This document shows positions 22,801 to 34,435 of a stretch of 64,000 bases of DNA, one piece after another. The DNA lies in the NCBI GenBank assembly GCA_007449985.2, contig VIIQ02000667.1:248001-312000 (forward strand), written 5' to 3'. A model generated the notes under the pieces. The model was not told the origin of the DNA. It searched no databases and worked only from the letters and a program-made list of their open reading frames with translations. Source of the DNA: Desmodesmus armatus. Its lineage: Eukaryota; Chlorophyta; Chlorophyceae; Sphaeropleales; Scenedesmaceae. Made by a program: the position numbers and the translations under genes. Numbering within the stretch: position 1 is the first letter of the stretch; each line of letters starts with the position of its first letter.

Positions 22801-23932
22801 CTGCAATGCAGGCAGGAAGAGGAAGCAGGGGGCAGCATCTGACAACAGGACCACACTTTGCAGTCCAGCTATAGCAAACAACTCTAGGCATCCACGGCCT
22901 CGCAAGCTAGTGACCACAGCTTCACACACGTACATGTCTTGCATTGAGGCCAGCTCCACCCTGTCTGGTGGAGTTTGCTCGTCTCGTGATCGCGCTCCTG
23001 ATCTGCTGTCCTGTATTCGAGACTGCTGGCTGAAATGCGATATTGCACACATGCCGAAGCCAGCAAAGTATCTTCTGGCTCAGTTGTTCCTGCAGTAGCA
23101 GCAGGGTACCGATACTCCTCATCCCTCAGACCTGGCAGGTAAGTGAGTTTCAAGGTTTCTGCCAGCTGGCTCTCCCTCGCAATGTGGGTAGTGTCTTGAT
23201 GCTGATTTGTGTTGAACACAACGGGCTGAATGTTCACCTTGGACCTAACCCCCACTGATGCCGAGAGATTGAAGCACTGGCAGTGACAGGGGGGTGCTGC
23301 TTGTTCCATGTCACTCTACAGCTGCACCGTGACACTCACCAGCCTCAGGACTCAACACATGGACACACCACCCTGTGGTACCTCTGTGGAAATTTCCAGC
23401 ATGATACTGTGCACAAGCAGTTACAGGAAGAAGGCTCAAAAGAACCGTGTAGTGCCTTCGAACCTCCAAGAGACACAGGTGCACCAAAACCCACCAAACC
23501 AACCACCCCCACAGCAATGCCCCTCGTACCAGCCCGAATTGCGGCAGCTTTACTGACCTGTTTGGTTGACACATGTTGCAGTGTCTCCAAGCTTGAAACA
23601 AGGCACAGCTCCTGCGCATATGACACAGCCAGGCCTCGAAACCTAGCCAATACTTCCCGCATCACACCTCAGAACATGCATGGGTCACACCTCAGGAGTA
23701 CTGCACCCCGCAACAGAGGCAGCCCGAAACACACCAGCGCAGACAAAGACCCAAGCATGTAGTCTGCAGAGCTTTGCGGCACACCTGGGTGCACGATGCA
23801 CCAACAGCAGATGCTGTGACCGTACACAAACAGTGCACATGCTGTGCGATGCCGAGTAGTACAAATTTCTGATGCATCTGCAAGCTGCAGCGGCAGCCTA
23901 AAACTCAACCCAACCCAAGACACTGTCAAGGG
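22801..23932. other. Upstream of F-box copy 2, no secure gene
   Basis: The first exon of the minus-strand F-box gene should lie here, but no ATG/donor pair stands out. From 23300 the plus strand becomes rich in CA and poor in G. Confidence 0.3.
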
Positions 23933-23933
23933 C

Positions 23934-26430
23934 TAAACCGCGCTGAAGCTGATGCAGCAAACGTGTCGCCATAGGGCCAAAACGTGAATCATGCGGCTGC
24001 GCCTGATTGCCATCCTCTGCTCCAGTATGGAGCTAGGTAGCAAGGTCAACCGAGACAGTGAATAGATGCACATGAACCTTGCTATAGGGCCACACAGCCC
24101 CAGAAAGATGCCCCCAACCATGCACAAGCAGTGCCCACACAGCAAGCCATGAACACACGAGGCACCCACCGTCTTGGCAGCACAACAGTCGGGCCTGTGC
24201 CCCAGCATACATGTCAGCTGCAAAATGCCAGCTGTCCCAGTGTTCAGGGCCAAACCACCAAGCACACCGGCTGCAAACAACAGCAGGCCAGAAGTGTGAG
24301 CCCTCCGCCATACTTCCACCAGACATTGCTCATAGGTGCGTGTACAAGCCACAACCACGCCAAACCACCACCGCACACATACCACCAAGAATTACTGTTT
24401 GTCACTGCTGCGAGATGGATCTGCTGTGGTGGCACCATCACTACCCACAGAGGCGTGCCAACAACACACCATGCTATGTGCCCGGGCACAACAAACAAGG
24501 CAACCCTGTCACAGACAACCTGATCTGGTACACGCCATGTATGGCTTGCGATTGAACATACACACAGAAGTCACCAACCATACACCCACGTAGATACGCA
24601 CAGCCATGCTGGACGGACACACAGCACAGCATCCATACCCAACCGCAGCAACCACCCAAGGGAGCTCAGAGGGAGGGGATAGGGAGGATGCAACATGACG
24701 CACAGTATGCCCAGGGCGCATGAGGCTGGCTCTGTCGCAAACAAGCCAGACAGCACTCCCGCACAAGCAACTTTCTTGATCCCCCACACCGATCACAGAC
24801 CCCACGATACGAGGCACACCACCAACAATAGCCACCCATACTACTGCCCCTGCTGAGCCAACCACCCACAGACAGCATATGCTTGCTGGCCTGCGAGGTG
24901 CAACAGCAATCGCAGCCCCACTCTGCAGTGCAACGGCTGTTGCCGACGGTGTATTCCGACGCAAATCCAAAGCCATGTTGCCATCTGCGCAGGCCATGCA
25001 ACGAAGGCCTTGACAGCAGCGGCAACAGCCCCACAGAACAGCGTCTGCCTGGAGAGTGAACACAGCACCCAAAGACAGCAGAACAGACACACCAGACATT
25101 GTGCAGCGCAAAGGACACCTGTTGAGATCGACAATAAAATGAAATCAGGCTGCAATACAACAACCATTGCCTGCTGCAGCAACACAAACCATGCCTCACG
25201 CACCAAGACAGACAGTGACGACTTGTGTGCCATCCACCCAACCCAATAGACGGTGCAGCTGCCCTACAGCTGTGGAGGCATCACACAAAACGGCTGCCTT
25301 GGCAAATCCTCGTATGCATTGCTACGCACACGGCCAGACACCACAAAGCCTGTATGCAGGCCACAGGGAACATAACCCAAACCACAATACCCTCCACCTG
25401 TTGGGGCTGCTGCCATGCAGGCAGAGGCCCACTGGTGAACCCATACAGCTGCCCTGCAGACATCGCAGACACGCCCTGAGACACCATAACCATAACAAAA
25501 ACCTCAACAGCAGGGACCAGCCATGCGGCGGCACACCCTGCAGGTGACATGTCAAGCAGACTTCTTGGCCCTGCCCAGACATGCCAAGCAGGCGATGCCC
25601 AAACACTGAAGGTGCAGGCCCAGAGCAATAGCCAGCCCGGGAAAGGAAAGCCGCCAGAAGCTCTTGGGGCCAGCGACAGAGCGGCCGCATGTGAGCAGGC
25701 AGGGGACCCGACACATATCAAGCAACGTCTGCACAAGCAACAGTGCTTCTTTTGCACCTTTGTGATTGCACATCATATTCAACCAGACTGCTGGCACACC
25801 CAGATACCAAGGCCACAAACGGCAGCCAATACACCCCACACACACACACTTCTATGCAACCACACACAAACACACAGCTTTTGGGTGCCCAACACAGGGC
25901 AGACTTTGTGGTAAATGCACTGCGTACCTGCAGCTGTAAGTGCTGAAGCAGCATCAGCAGCAGCTTCAGCAGCTACAGCTGGACTGGTACGGCAGCAGCA
26001 GATATGCCCATGGCTGAAAGCAAACTAACACAAGAAGGAACTGAAGCAACACAAGCAATGAACCCTGATACAGCCAGGTACCCGATGGTCAGCTGGACCC
26101 ACCAGACCCAATCACCACGCACAGGCAAGGTCACAAACATGCATCTTCCTGAGATCTTGAGAAATGCGGCCAACTGCATCAAGGCCATTTGTCATGGCCA
26201 TGAAGCACCACCTCCCCACACCCCAAAGGACATCCCAGCAATCTAAGCAGAAGCAGCGCCGCACTGCAGAGGCTGAGGAGGGCCGGGAGCAGTGGCTGGT
26301 GCTAACGCATATGCCTTTGCTGAAGACTGCTGGCAGCACTGCAGCTGACGGCCTGGGTTGTGACCGAGGAACTGCAGCTGGAGCCAAGATGGGGCCATGC
26401 TGTGGCGCCACTGCTGGCACAGCGTACAGC
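23934..26430 (-). other. CA-rich block with hydrophobic minus-strand frames
   Basis: For about 2.5 kb the minus strand is TG-rich and open in two or three frames at once. The frames give long hydrophobic, Cys/Trp-rich products, for example GGLALNTGTAGILQLTCMLG and SRLTLLPSSILEQRMAIRR ending at 23934. Near 24841-25233 another frame gives FCGAVAAAVKAFVAWPAQMA. A multi-exon membrane protein gene on the minus strand is possible. However, T- and G-rich DNA gives Leu/Val/Cys/Trp-rich translations by chance, and no exon chain with consistent phase was found. Confidence 0.3.
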
Positions 26431-26437
26431 TGACAGC

Positions 26438-27718
26438 TCAGACAGTGTCCCAGTTGATGGGCTCGGCCTCCTCCTCCATGAAGCGCTGCCTGAAACTCAA
26501 GATGCTGCTGATCAGGCCAGACCTGCAGGGCAAAGGGATGAAACAGGAAACAGGACACAGCTTGAGCAAACGCCATCAGCGCCTCTGCAATGTCATCACT
26601 GACAGAAAGCAAGCAGTGCCCTGCAGCCGTGCGACGCCCTGTACGTACTGATGCGTACATGTGCAGCCAGGGACACGCCATAGGGTCCTGACGCCATTGT
26701 GCTGTAGCTGCTCACCCAGTGAAGTGGATCTTGTCCATGCCTGACACAACGCTGACGTGGCCTGTTGCTTCACTGCCGTCTGCTTGGGGCAGCAGGTGGG
26801 CAGCAGTCACGGAGTAGTGCACCACCACTGTGTCCCGCAGCTCATCCACGATCACACCCTCCTGCGGTACACGGCAGTACAACATTAAGTCAGCACCAGA
26901 TGTGAAATGGTATCAACTCACCGGGCAGGGCCTGTGCTTAGGATGAGTCACCACAGGGTTGAACCCCCCATGGTGAGTCATCACAGATGCTGATGCACCA
27001 GCTGCCAGCAAGTTATGCAGCAGCACGTGCTGGTCAGGCCTTCACACCTGCTGTGACACTGGTGACGTGGCGGCAATAGGTGCTGTTTTGCTTGCCTGCT
27101 GACTGTGTCGCTGCCTGCTGCTGTTGATGCAACACCCTGTCCTCAGCAGCTGCTGCATATCATGGATGCGGCACGACTCACCAGCTCATACTTGAGCAGA
27201 GGATGGCTGGCCTGGAATTCCTGCACCACGGCCTTCAGCGAGGCTCGTGAGAAGGCGTCTGCCTCCATGCCCAGCGCGTCGTTGAAGCACACGCCAGCAT
27301 CTGCTATCTCATCCAGCAGGTCTGTGCTGCCAGCGTTCCACACCTCGTCGTAGTACAGCCGTGCAGAGTGCTCAAGCGCCGACCTCTTGGAGTCCTTAAG
27401 GCCAAACAAGCGTGGGTGCCACTCAGGTGGCTGTATATGCTGCCGGTGCTGCTGCATGGGCTGGTCATGGTCATTGAACATGTCCTGCTGCTGCTGCATG
27501 GCATGGACGAGGCAGCTGCGCTTGCTATGCTTGCTATGCTGCCGGTGGCCACCGAACTTCGTATGCAAGCTGTGGCTGCGTCGAGACGGCTGCACAGAGT
27601 GTGGGGACAGCACACGGATGCATGATGGAGCTGCTGTGGCCCTCGAGACACCGCTGCCGCTGCTGCTTGGGCTGCAGGGCTGGCGAGTAGCAACACTGCT
27701 GTATAAGCTACTAGACAT
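26438..27718 (-). CDS. NTF2/SnoaL-like fold protein, three exons
   Basis: Exons 27182-27718, 26716-26861 and 26438-26522 join with matching phases (0, then 2). The donors are GAGCTG/GTGAGT and ACTGG/GTGAGC; the acceptors are ACCGCAG and CTGCAG. ATG at 27718 gives a Ser/Arg-rich, acid-poor leader of about 75 residues like an organelle transit peptide. The domain follows: RLYYDEVWNAGSTDLLDEIA, an Ala/Phe-rich helix, VVQEFQASHPLLKYELV, then EGVIVDELRDTVVVHYSVTA, GHVSVVSGMDKIHFTG and GLISSILSFRQRFMEEEAE, with TGA at 26438. The total is about 254 residues. The pattern 'YYDEVWN.G..DLLDEI', a central strand with V.V.Y and a final 'G.I' strand is typical of the NTF2-like/SnoaL superfamily, many members of which are small plastid proteins of unknown activity. 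The gene is complete and intact. Confidence 0.75.
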
Positions 27719-29217
27719 GGTTTGCGGAAGCCGAATGGCAAGAAACGTGTTGAGCTACTGTGCGGATTGATGTGTCGTTGTTGTGCTAAGGATGGTGTCA
27801 AAAAGCTTTGGATATCGACTGTGTCTTTTGAGCCAGCACTGACGCTTGGGAGCTTTGATAGGACGCGCGACCTTCCTGGGGCATAAGCGAACAAGGGTAG
27901 AACAGAATTCAGGAAGCCATGAGAAGGTTGCAAGCAACCTGATTTGTGCCATAAATGTCCTGGCCATTGTGTTGTGGTGTATCGTTCGGCCAAGGAACAA
28001 TCTCACTCCTACCATGCTACATGGAACCTCCCATCTTTGTTAGGCTCAGATCGCGGACCAATCCATCCCGTGTACGTAATTCAGCCTAAGAGACAACCAC
28101 GGGGTTGTCCTCAGGGGCTCCAGCTGGAACCACAACGATCTTTCCGCTGGAGCACCGAGACGTGCCCAAAAGACGCGATCACATTGTGAAGACTGCTCGG
28201 ACCGCATCTGCGTAGACTTAAACTCGGTACACATCCACTAGGCATAGCTTTGGCCGTGCATCAGTACCATGTGTGCTGGGCTGTGCTGCAGTGTGTTCCC
28301 AAGACATCACCCGCCGTGGCTGCTGCTGTTGAGGCCGGCTGGGATTGGGAGTGGGTTCATGCTGCGATGCAGGCCGCAGCGGTCAAGCAGGGCGTGGCTG
28401 GCGCACCAGACTCCGCAGACACGCGTGCTGCCTGCGACAGGGTGCTGCAGGGCGACATGACTAGGGGATGCTGCAACAGCTACAGAAGCAGGCTGGGCAT
28501 GTGGCAATGACTGCTCTGTCGAACAGTCACATTCGGGCCACAGCGCTGTAGCTGCAGTCATGCCTGAGCTGGCTGCACGCCCATCATGCTCAATGTCCCA
28601 CATCACAATGATCAGCGCACCTGCGCGCAACGCCGACACAGGAACTTGGCAAAGACGGCAGGACCCAGGACTTCAAGGCCATAGTCCGTGGTGTCCTCCA
28701 TGACCACCATGACTGCTGCTGCTGGGTTCCGCCTAGCCTTCAGCTCTCTACAGCGGGATCACTTCTTCCGCTGCCCTACAAACAGGTCTGTCCTGAACCA
28801 CTGCGCCACGCAGGGCGCGTTGAGCTGACGCAGGGGAGGGGAGGGGAGCGTGCTTCCGAGTGACTGTTCTTGGGCGGCCTGCTAATGAATGTGCTTTTTC
28901 CGTAAAAGATCAGCAGCATAGGATTGTGATGACAAGCAGGATGGCCAGACAAGAATGAAACCATGTTGACCATTCCCAAGCCATAGTTGACCAGGTTGTC
29001 TTCCTGTTCCCAAGACATCACCCGCAAACATTCTGGCGACTACCTGTGCTACTGAGTATTTTGCTTGATACATCAAGCAGGCAGCCTGCGTGCGCACTGC
29101 GAGTCCACAGCTGCCTATGCACTCCCAGCCGTTGGAGACTGATGCGTTTGAAAACCACGCGGCCCATCGCCACATCAAAATCAGTAACTCTGTGCGTTGT
29201 CCAATGACTTGAAGCGT
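27719..29217. other. Divergent intergenic region with one exon-like segment
   Basis: This region separates the minus-strand NTF2-like gene from the plus-strand coiled-coil gene and should carry both promoters. At 28290-28450 (+) an open stretch reads CVPKTSPAVAAAVEAGWDWE and VHAAMQAAAVKQGVAGAPDS; it starts after a CTGCAG and looks coding, but no partner exon was found. The 18-base string TTCCCAAGACATCACCCG from this segment recurs at about 29008. Confidence 0.3.
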
Positions 29218-29304
29218 ATGTCACCTGTTTGTAAGGAAGCTTCTCTTCCACACCGTCCAGCTGCAACAGGACAAACAGGGGTACCAGCAACTACTGCTTT
29301 CACG

Positions 29305-32300
29305 ATGTCAAGCAGCATCAACACCCTGTCAGACCAAGAGGAAAGCTCTGACGATGCTGATAACGACCTGCTGGCTCTGCAGCTGCTGCCGGTGTCCAAA
29401 CAAGGCACCGCCAGCAGCCCTGCTGCAGCATTCAGGGGGCCCAGCTTGAGAGGTCGCCAGCAGCAACATCAACAGCAGCAGGACGCCACCAAAACGTGCA
29501 GGCTTTTGGCCCTAGAAGTAGGCAGCCTCAAGGCGGAGCTCACACGTGAGCAAAAAAAGCGAGCACAGGCCGTCCACAGGGCAACCAAAGCAGAGGCGGG
29601 TCAGCAGCAGGCAGAGCAGAGGCTGCACGAGCTGCAGTACAGCAACAACAAGCTGCAGCAGGAGTTGGATGCAGTCAAGCAGGCAACAGACAGCAGCAAC
29701 CGACGCATCCAGTCCTTACGGCAGAGCCTGGCAGACGCAGAGACAGAGGCCAGGGACCGCATCACCATGGGGCAACAGCAGGTGAGGGGGTTGTGGTCCC
29801 AAGCACCGTCTACTTGTCGTTTGAGGCAGGCAGCCTGCAGCAGTGCTTTACTCAAGCCCCTGCAATCCACCCAATGTCAGTAGCTGCCGCTGGCATTCAG
29901 CACACCCTAAGGCACAGTGTTTCCTCCAGGGCACTGTGCAGCAAAGGATCAGCAAGCTGACACCAAGGCATCATGGCTGGCAACACACCTACCTTTCATG
30001 ACACATGTGCCTTATGCAGCTTGGTGCTACCACCACAATGCATGCTGCACACATCAAACTATAGCCCGCGCACACTGTGGTGCTGCATTTTGGCAAACAG
30101 CATAAGGGTGTCAGCACGGCCATGTGACTAGATTGTCGTTGCCCCATCATGAGCAAATCAACGTTTGTTTCACATGCGTATACAGCTGCAGCTGCGCAAG
30201 GGCGGTACTGAACCACACACCGCTGAGCTGTGCTACTGCCTCCCTGCTGTCGTACATATCCTGCTGCAGGTCCAACAGCTAGGGCTGCTGGCAAGCACCC
30301 TACAGGCCTTAGTCACAGGCTGCTGCTGCTGCACCCACTGCTCCAGCAGCAGCAACACCAGCAACCAGGGTGCCCACCTGACCACACAGATGACCCGGGC
30401 CCTACTAGAAGCATTGATAAAGCTGGACCGTCAGCTGTCATCCCCCTCTGCTGCTGCAGCAGCAGCAGCTAGTGCCAAGGAGAGCCCTGCAGCTGCTGTT
30501 CATATGGACAGGCTCATCCAACAGTGTAAGCAGCTTGTCAAGCAACAGCAGCAGCAGCCGCCACAGCAGGGTGCCTTGAGGACATCAAATGCTGGCGGCC
30601 TATCTCCCAGAGCCTCCTGCAGCAGTCCAAGGGGTGGGGTGATGTCCTTTCAGCACCAGCAGCAGCAGCAGCAGGCAGCTGAGGCAGACCACCTGCAGCA
30701 GCTGGCGGACCAGGCTGCTCTGGAGGCTGAGAGGCTGCAGCTGCAGGAGGACCGGGCGCAGGTGCAGCAGCAGGTGAGCAGTACCTGGCTGCAGATGTTG
30801 CTGAGATGATGATAGTAGTGGGCACAGGGGAAGGAGGGAGGGGCGGGGGGGGGGGGGGTACTCATAACCACAACAGTCAACTATTGATCATATGAGTGAG
30901 CTGCAGCTGCAGGAGGAGCGGGCGCAGGTGCAGCAATACCTGGCTGCAGATATTGCTGAGAAGATGATAGTGGTTGGCACCGGGGAAGGAGGGGGGGGGT
31001 GAGTCATAACAGCAACAGTCAACTATTGATCTGTTGAGTACCTGGCTGCAGATGTTGCTGAGGTGATGATAGTAGTGGGGAAAGAGGGGGGGTGATTATA
31101 ATAAAAACAGTCAACTATTGATGTGCTGGGTGAGCCCCTGCAGAAGCAGGACTGCATGCAAGCACTATTGCTGACTGCATGAGCGTACTCAGAAGGACTT
31201 TGGGTGTGCCGGCACCATGGATGGCACGTTCTGATTGTGAATGGTGCCAACACTGTGTGGCTGTACTTGTATCCCGCAAAGATCTTTCTCTGCAGCTGCG
31301 GCCGCCCTGTTGACTGTGTTGAGACTGCACTGTGCACACAACCCAGACCGCTTACCACCCTGCTGCACTGCTGCCCTTGTGCATCCGTGCCTGCAGCTCG
31401 CCTCCATGCAGCAGCTGTTCCCGCTTCACTGTTGATTATGTTGCAACTGACCTGTGCACACAACCCAGGTTGCTTACCATGCTGCTGCCCTGCTGCCCTT
31501 GTGTAACCGTGCCTGCTGCAGCTCGCCTCCATGCAGCAGCTGTGCAGTGCGTCTAGCAGCCAGCTGCAGCAGCTGCGTGAGGAGCGGGCCACAGCAGCAC
31601 AGCAGCTCGCAGCAGCAAGGGCAGAGGTGGCAGAGCTCCGTACAGCTTTGGCACAGGAGCAGGTCCTGCGGCAGCAGCAGCAGCGCAGCACGGCACAGCA
31701 GCAGGAGCATTTGTCAGCAGCGCATGCCGAGGCGTCACAGCTGCGCGCGCTGGTGCTGCAGGAAAACGACTTGCAGCAGCAGCAGGAGCTTGCAGCTGCA
31801 CGTGCTGAGGCTGCTGAGCTACGGGCTGTACTGGCGCAAGACCAGGTGCGCTGAGCGTGCGCTGGGGGTACACAGAGGGTTTGAGGCTGGTGTTCACCCT
31901 CATGAGCGCCGGTCTCTCTGCTTTGGGTTTATTAGTGTGGGTATGAGTGACTTGCTGGCATTAAGCCCTCTTAACTTCATAAGTAGTGGTGTAACGTGTA
32001 TGTGCTTGTGTAGGTGCGGCGGCAGCAGCAGGCGCAGGCGCAGCAGCCGGAGAGGGACGCAGCCGACATGGCAGTGGGGTCCCGCCTTGATGCCCTTGCA
32101 AGCAGACTTGCCGGCAGCTCAATCCTGCAGGAGCAGCAACAGCGGCCGCAGTACGGTGCAGCTTTAGTTGAACCCAAGTCGCCAAGTGCAATTGCAGCAA
32201 CAGCAGCAGCAGCCGCCATGCAGTTTGACAGCACCAGCACTGGCAGCCCGCCATGCCGCAGGACAAACTGGTGGGCTAGGGGCGAGGCAGCAGCAGCGGC

Positions 32301-33459
32301 AGCAACAGCGCCTCTTGCCGGGCCTCGTTTGAGCCCTGTCCGCACCTCACTGAGCCCTGGCCGCCTATCAGCAGCAGGAGGATCTCCTACTGCACGTGGT
32401 CTGTCAGCGGCAGCAGCAGCTACTGGTTGCAGGGGCGGGGGCAGTAGCGGCAGCGCCAAGCACTACTCAGCAGCAAACCTGGCAGTGGGTGGTGGCATCA
32501 GCAGTGGCAGTGCGAGACGGTCCCTTGGGTTTCAGCACTCAGGCGCAAGTGAAGGTGCTGCTGGTGCTGGGGCAAGCCCCACTCAGGGGTACCTGCCCTC
32601 ACATGCAGTGTACACTGTGCGTGCTGGCAGCCCCGGTGCCAGTGGGGCGGCAGGTCTTAGTGCAGCACGCAGCACCAGTGGTGCAACTGGCAGGGGCTGC
32701 AGTGGGGCCGGCAGTCCAGCTGTTAGGGTGGCCAGCAGGGCGGGTGAGGGGGTGACAAGCCCTGGTAGAACAGCAGCAGCAGTGGCAGCATCAGACGCTG
32801 CTGCTGGTGCTGCTGCGGACCGGTACCAGGCGCTTGTGCGAGAGGCAGATGCAGCACTGCAGCAGCTGGCAGCCTGCAGGCGGGTTGCTGACTCAGCCCC
32901 AGCAGCTGCTGGCAGCAACACAGCCCGCGCTGGTGCTGGTGACGCAGCACGCTTGCGGTCCACTTATAGTTACGCTACAGAACAGCCTCGGCCACACTCT
33001 GCTAGTTTGGTTGGCACTACCGTCAGCTCCTACAGGCAAAGGGATGACAGCAGGAGCTTCAGTCCAGCAGCAGTAGCGGCGGGTGAAGAGGGCCTTCCCA
33101 GGGGCCACGTATCCTGCAGTCCCCGCAGCTTCTCACAGCAGCTGGCTGCTTCAGCAGTAGGGGCTGCTGCAGGACGCCAGCCTGGGAGTTATGGCGGTTT
33201 CAGCGCACAGCAGGGCTTTGGCGGGGCAAACACGGTCTGTTGGAGTCCTCTGAGGGGCCGGCCCGTCAGTGCTGGGGCTGGGGCCCTGGGGACGGCACCA
33301 ACACGGGGGTCACCGGCAGCAGCGGCTGCTGCAGGGAACATGTCATGTGTGCTGAAGGGGGAGCTGCAGGCGCTTGACAGCGACATAGCAGCAGCGGAGG
33401 CGTCACTGCAGGCAGCTGCACAGAGGCTTGGGGCGGCAGGGCCATCGCGGCAGTGGTAG
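29305..33459 (+). CDS. Coiled-coil protein with Ser/Ala/Gly-rich C-terminal half
   Basis: Four exons join in phase 0: 29305-29781, 30270-30773, 31522-31845 and 32014-33459 (about 916 residues). The donors are AGCAG/GTGAGG, AGCAG/GTGAGC and ACCAG/GTGCGC. The chosen ATG at 29305 starts MSSSINTLSDQEESSDDAD; an in-frame ATG at 29218 is an alternative. Exons 1 to 3 are dominated by heptad-like Leu/Ala/Glu/Gln stretches (LEVGSLKAELTREQKKRAQA, LADQAALEAERLQLQEDR, QLREERATAAQQLAAARAEV). Exon 4 has repeated Ser-Pro motifs (GPRLSPVRTSLSPGR, CSPRSFSQQ, CWSPLRGR) and ends in a short coiled coil (LKGELQALDSDIAAAEASL). This suggests a structural or cytoskeletal/centrosomal type protein regulated by proline-directed kinases, as an inference only. 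No enzymatic domain is visible. Confidence 0.75.
30735..31130 (+). repeat. Tandem copies of an exon end and following intron
   Basis: The end of the exon at 30270-30773 with its donor and next 100 bases is repeated. The segment CTGGCTGCAGATGTTGCTGA plus a GATGATAGTAGTGGG stretch and a CAACAGTCAACTATTGAT tail occurs three times, at about 30783-30888, 30949-31032 and 31041-31118. The second copy (30898-31000) also retains CTGCAGCTGCAGGAGGAGCG from the exon itself, but has lost the donor. G-runs in each copy vary in length. Confidence 0.8.
31310..31560 (+). repeat. Duplicated intron end and exon start
   Basis: Two copies of about 120 bases lie in tandem, each with TGTGCACACAACCCAG, a GCTGCCCTTGTG stretch, then the acceptor and CTCGCCTCCATGCAGCAGCT. 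The second copy (from 31522) leads into the open exon; the first loses coding quality after 'CAGCAGCTG'. Confidence 0.8.
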
Positions 33460-34435
33460 CGGTAGCGGCAGTGGTGCGCTGCAGCGGTGGTTGGTAGTGA
33501 TACGTGCTGCCCTCTGGGTACCGTCCACAGACGTGCCCGTCCTTTGATTTGACGGGCTTCCATACTTGCTTACGAGGCCTTTCATAGGCGCCACATTTGT
33601 GCTGAGCATGTGGTTTTGCAGGAGGCTTTAGGTATAGGTTGGCAGCCACGAACATCCCCTGGGTTGCTGACCTCAGGATTCTGCAGCTGTGTGCCAAGGC
33701 GTAAGCTGAGGGTGATACTGTATGTTGAGGAGAAGCGGTTTGATATGCTTCCTTCGTACAGGCCTGGTGAGACGGCCACGGTCGGCTGTGCTGATGTGTT
33801 GCTGTGCCTTGGGGGGTGCTGGTATCTCATAGATAGGTCCAGAGCGGGTATGCAAGAAGGTCATGAGTGACTACCTTCTTACGAGCCTCTGCAGATGCAG
33901 AGCGTCTGAAAGCCACCGTAGGCTCTGTTGGGCTTGGGGCAAACCTGGCTTGCCGAAGGCAAGCTTACCACCTGCAGCATGCTGCATGCAACTGACAGCA
34001 GCTGTTGGCAGATTTCAAAAACCAGAGTGATGGTGGCATAAATGAAGCTTATGAGGGCAATCAAAGATTATGAGGGCAATCAAACGAGAGAGAAACGACT
34101 GAACACAAAGTAAACGTGGGGCAAACGTGACAAAATCAACACTCTCTGCAGGGACGGACCGGCAGGCAAGCGCGCGTGAGCACCAGCAGCGTTTGCAGGG
34201 CACGCAAGCTCAGGATGGGTCCAAGAACAACAAGGTACGTGTCTTTCACATAATATTGAGCGGTTGAATGCTTCGGAAGGCCAGGAGTGTGTGAGGAGTG
34301 CCACTGGTGTACAGATGTACCCAAACTTCTGTACGGTACCACAGGTATGGGATCATAGCAGGCAATTGCGACCCTTCAGGTTTTACTGCAAGACCAATGC
34401 ATCTGCTTCTCTTTCTCCACCTGCCTGCATCACAG
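33460..34435. other. 3' untranslated and intergenic region
   Basis: The stretch just after the stop codon is the presumed 3' untranslated region of the coiled-coil gene. The rest up to 34435 should hold the first exon and intron of F-box copy 3; no convincing ATG exon was seen. Confidence 0.3.

Noticed and set aside
24033..25845. A multi-spanning membrane protein gene on the minus strand
   Set aside because: Hydrophobic frames overlap in two or three phases at once and no consistent exon chain exists; T/G-rich composition explains them. Kept only as a low-confidence region note.
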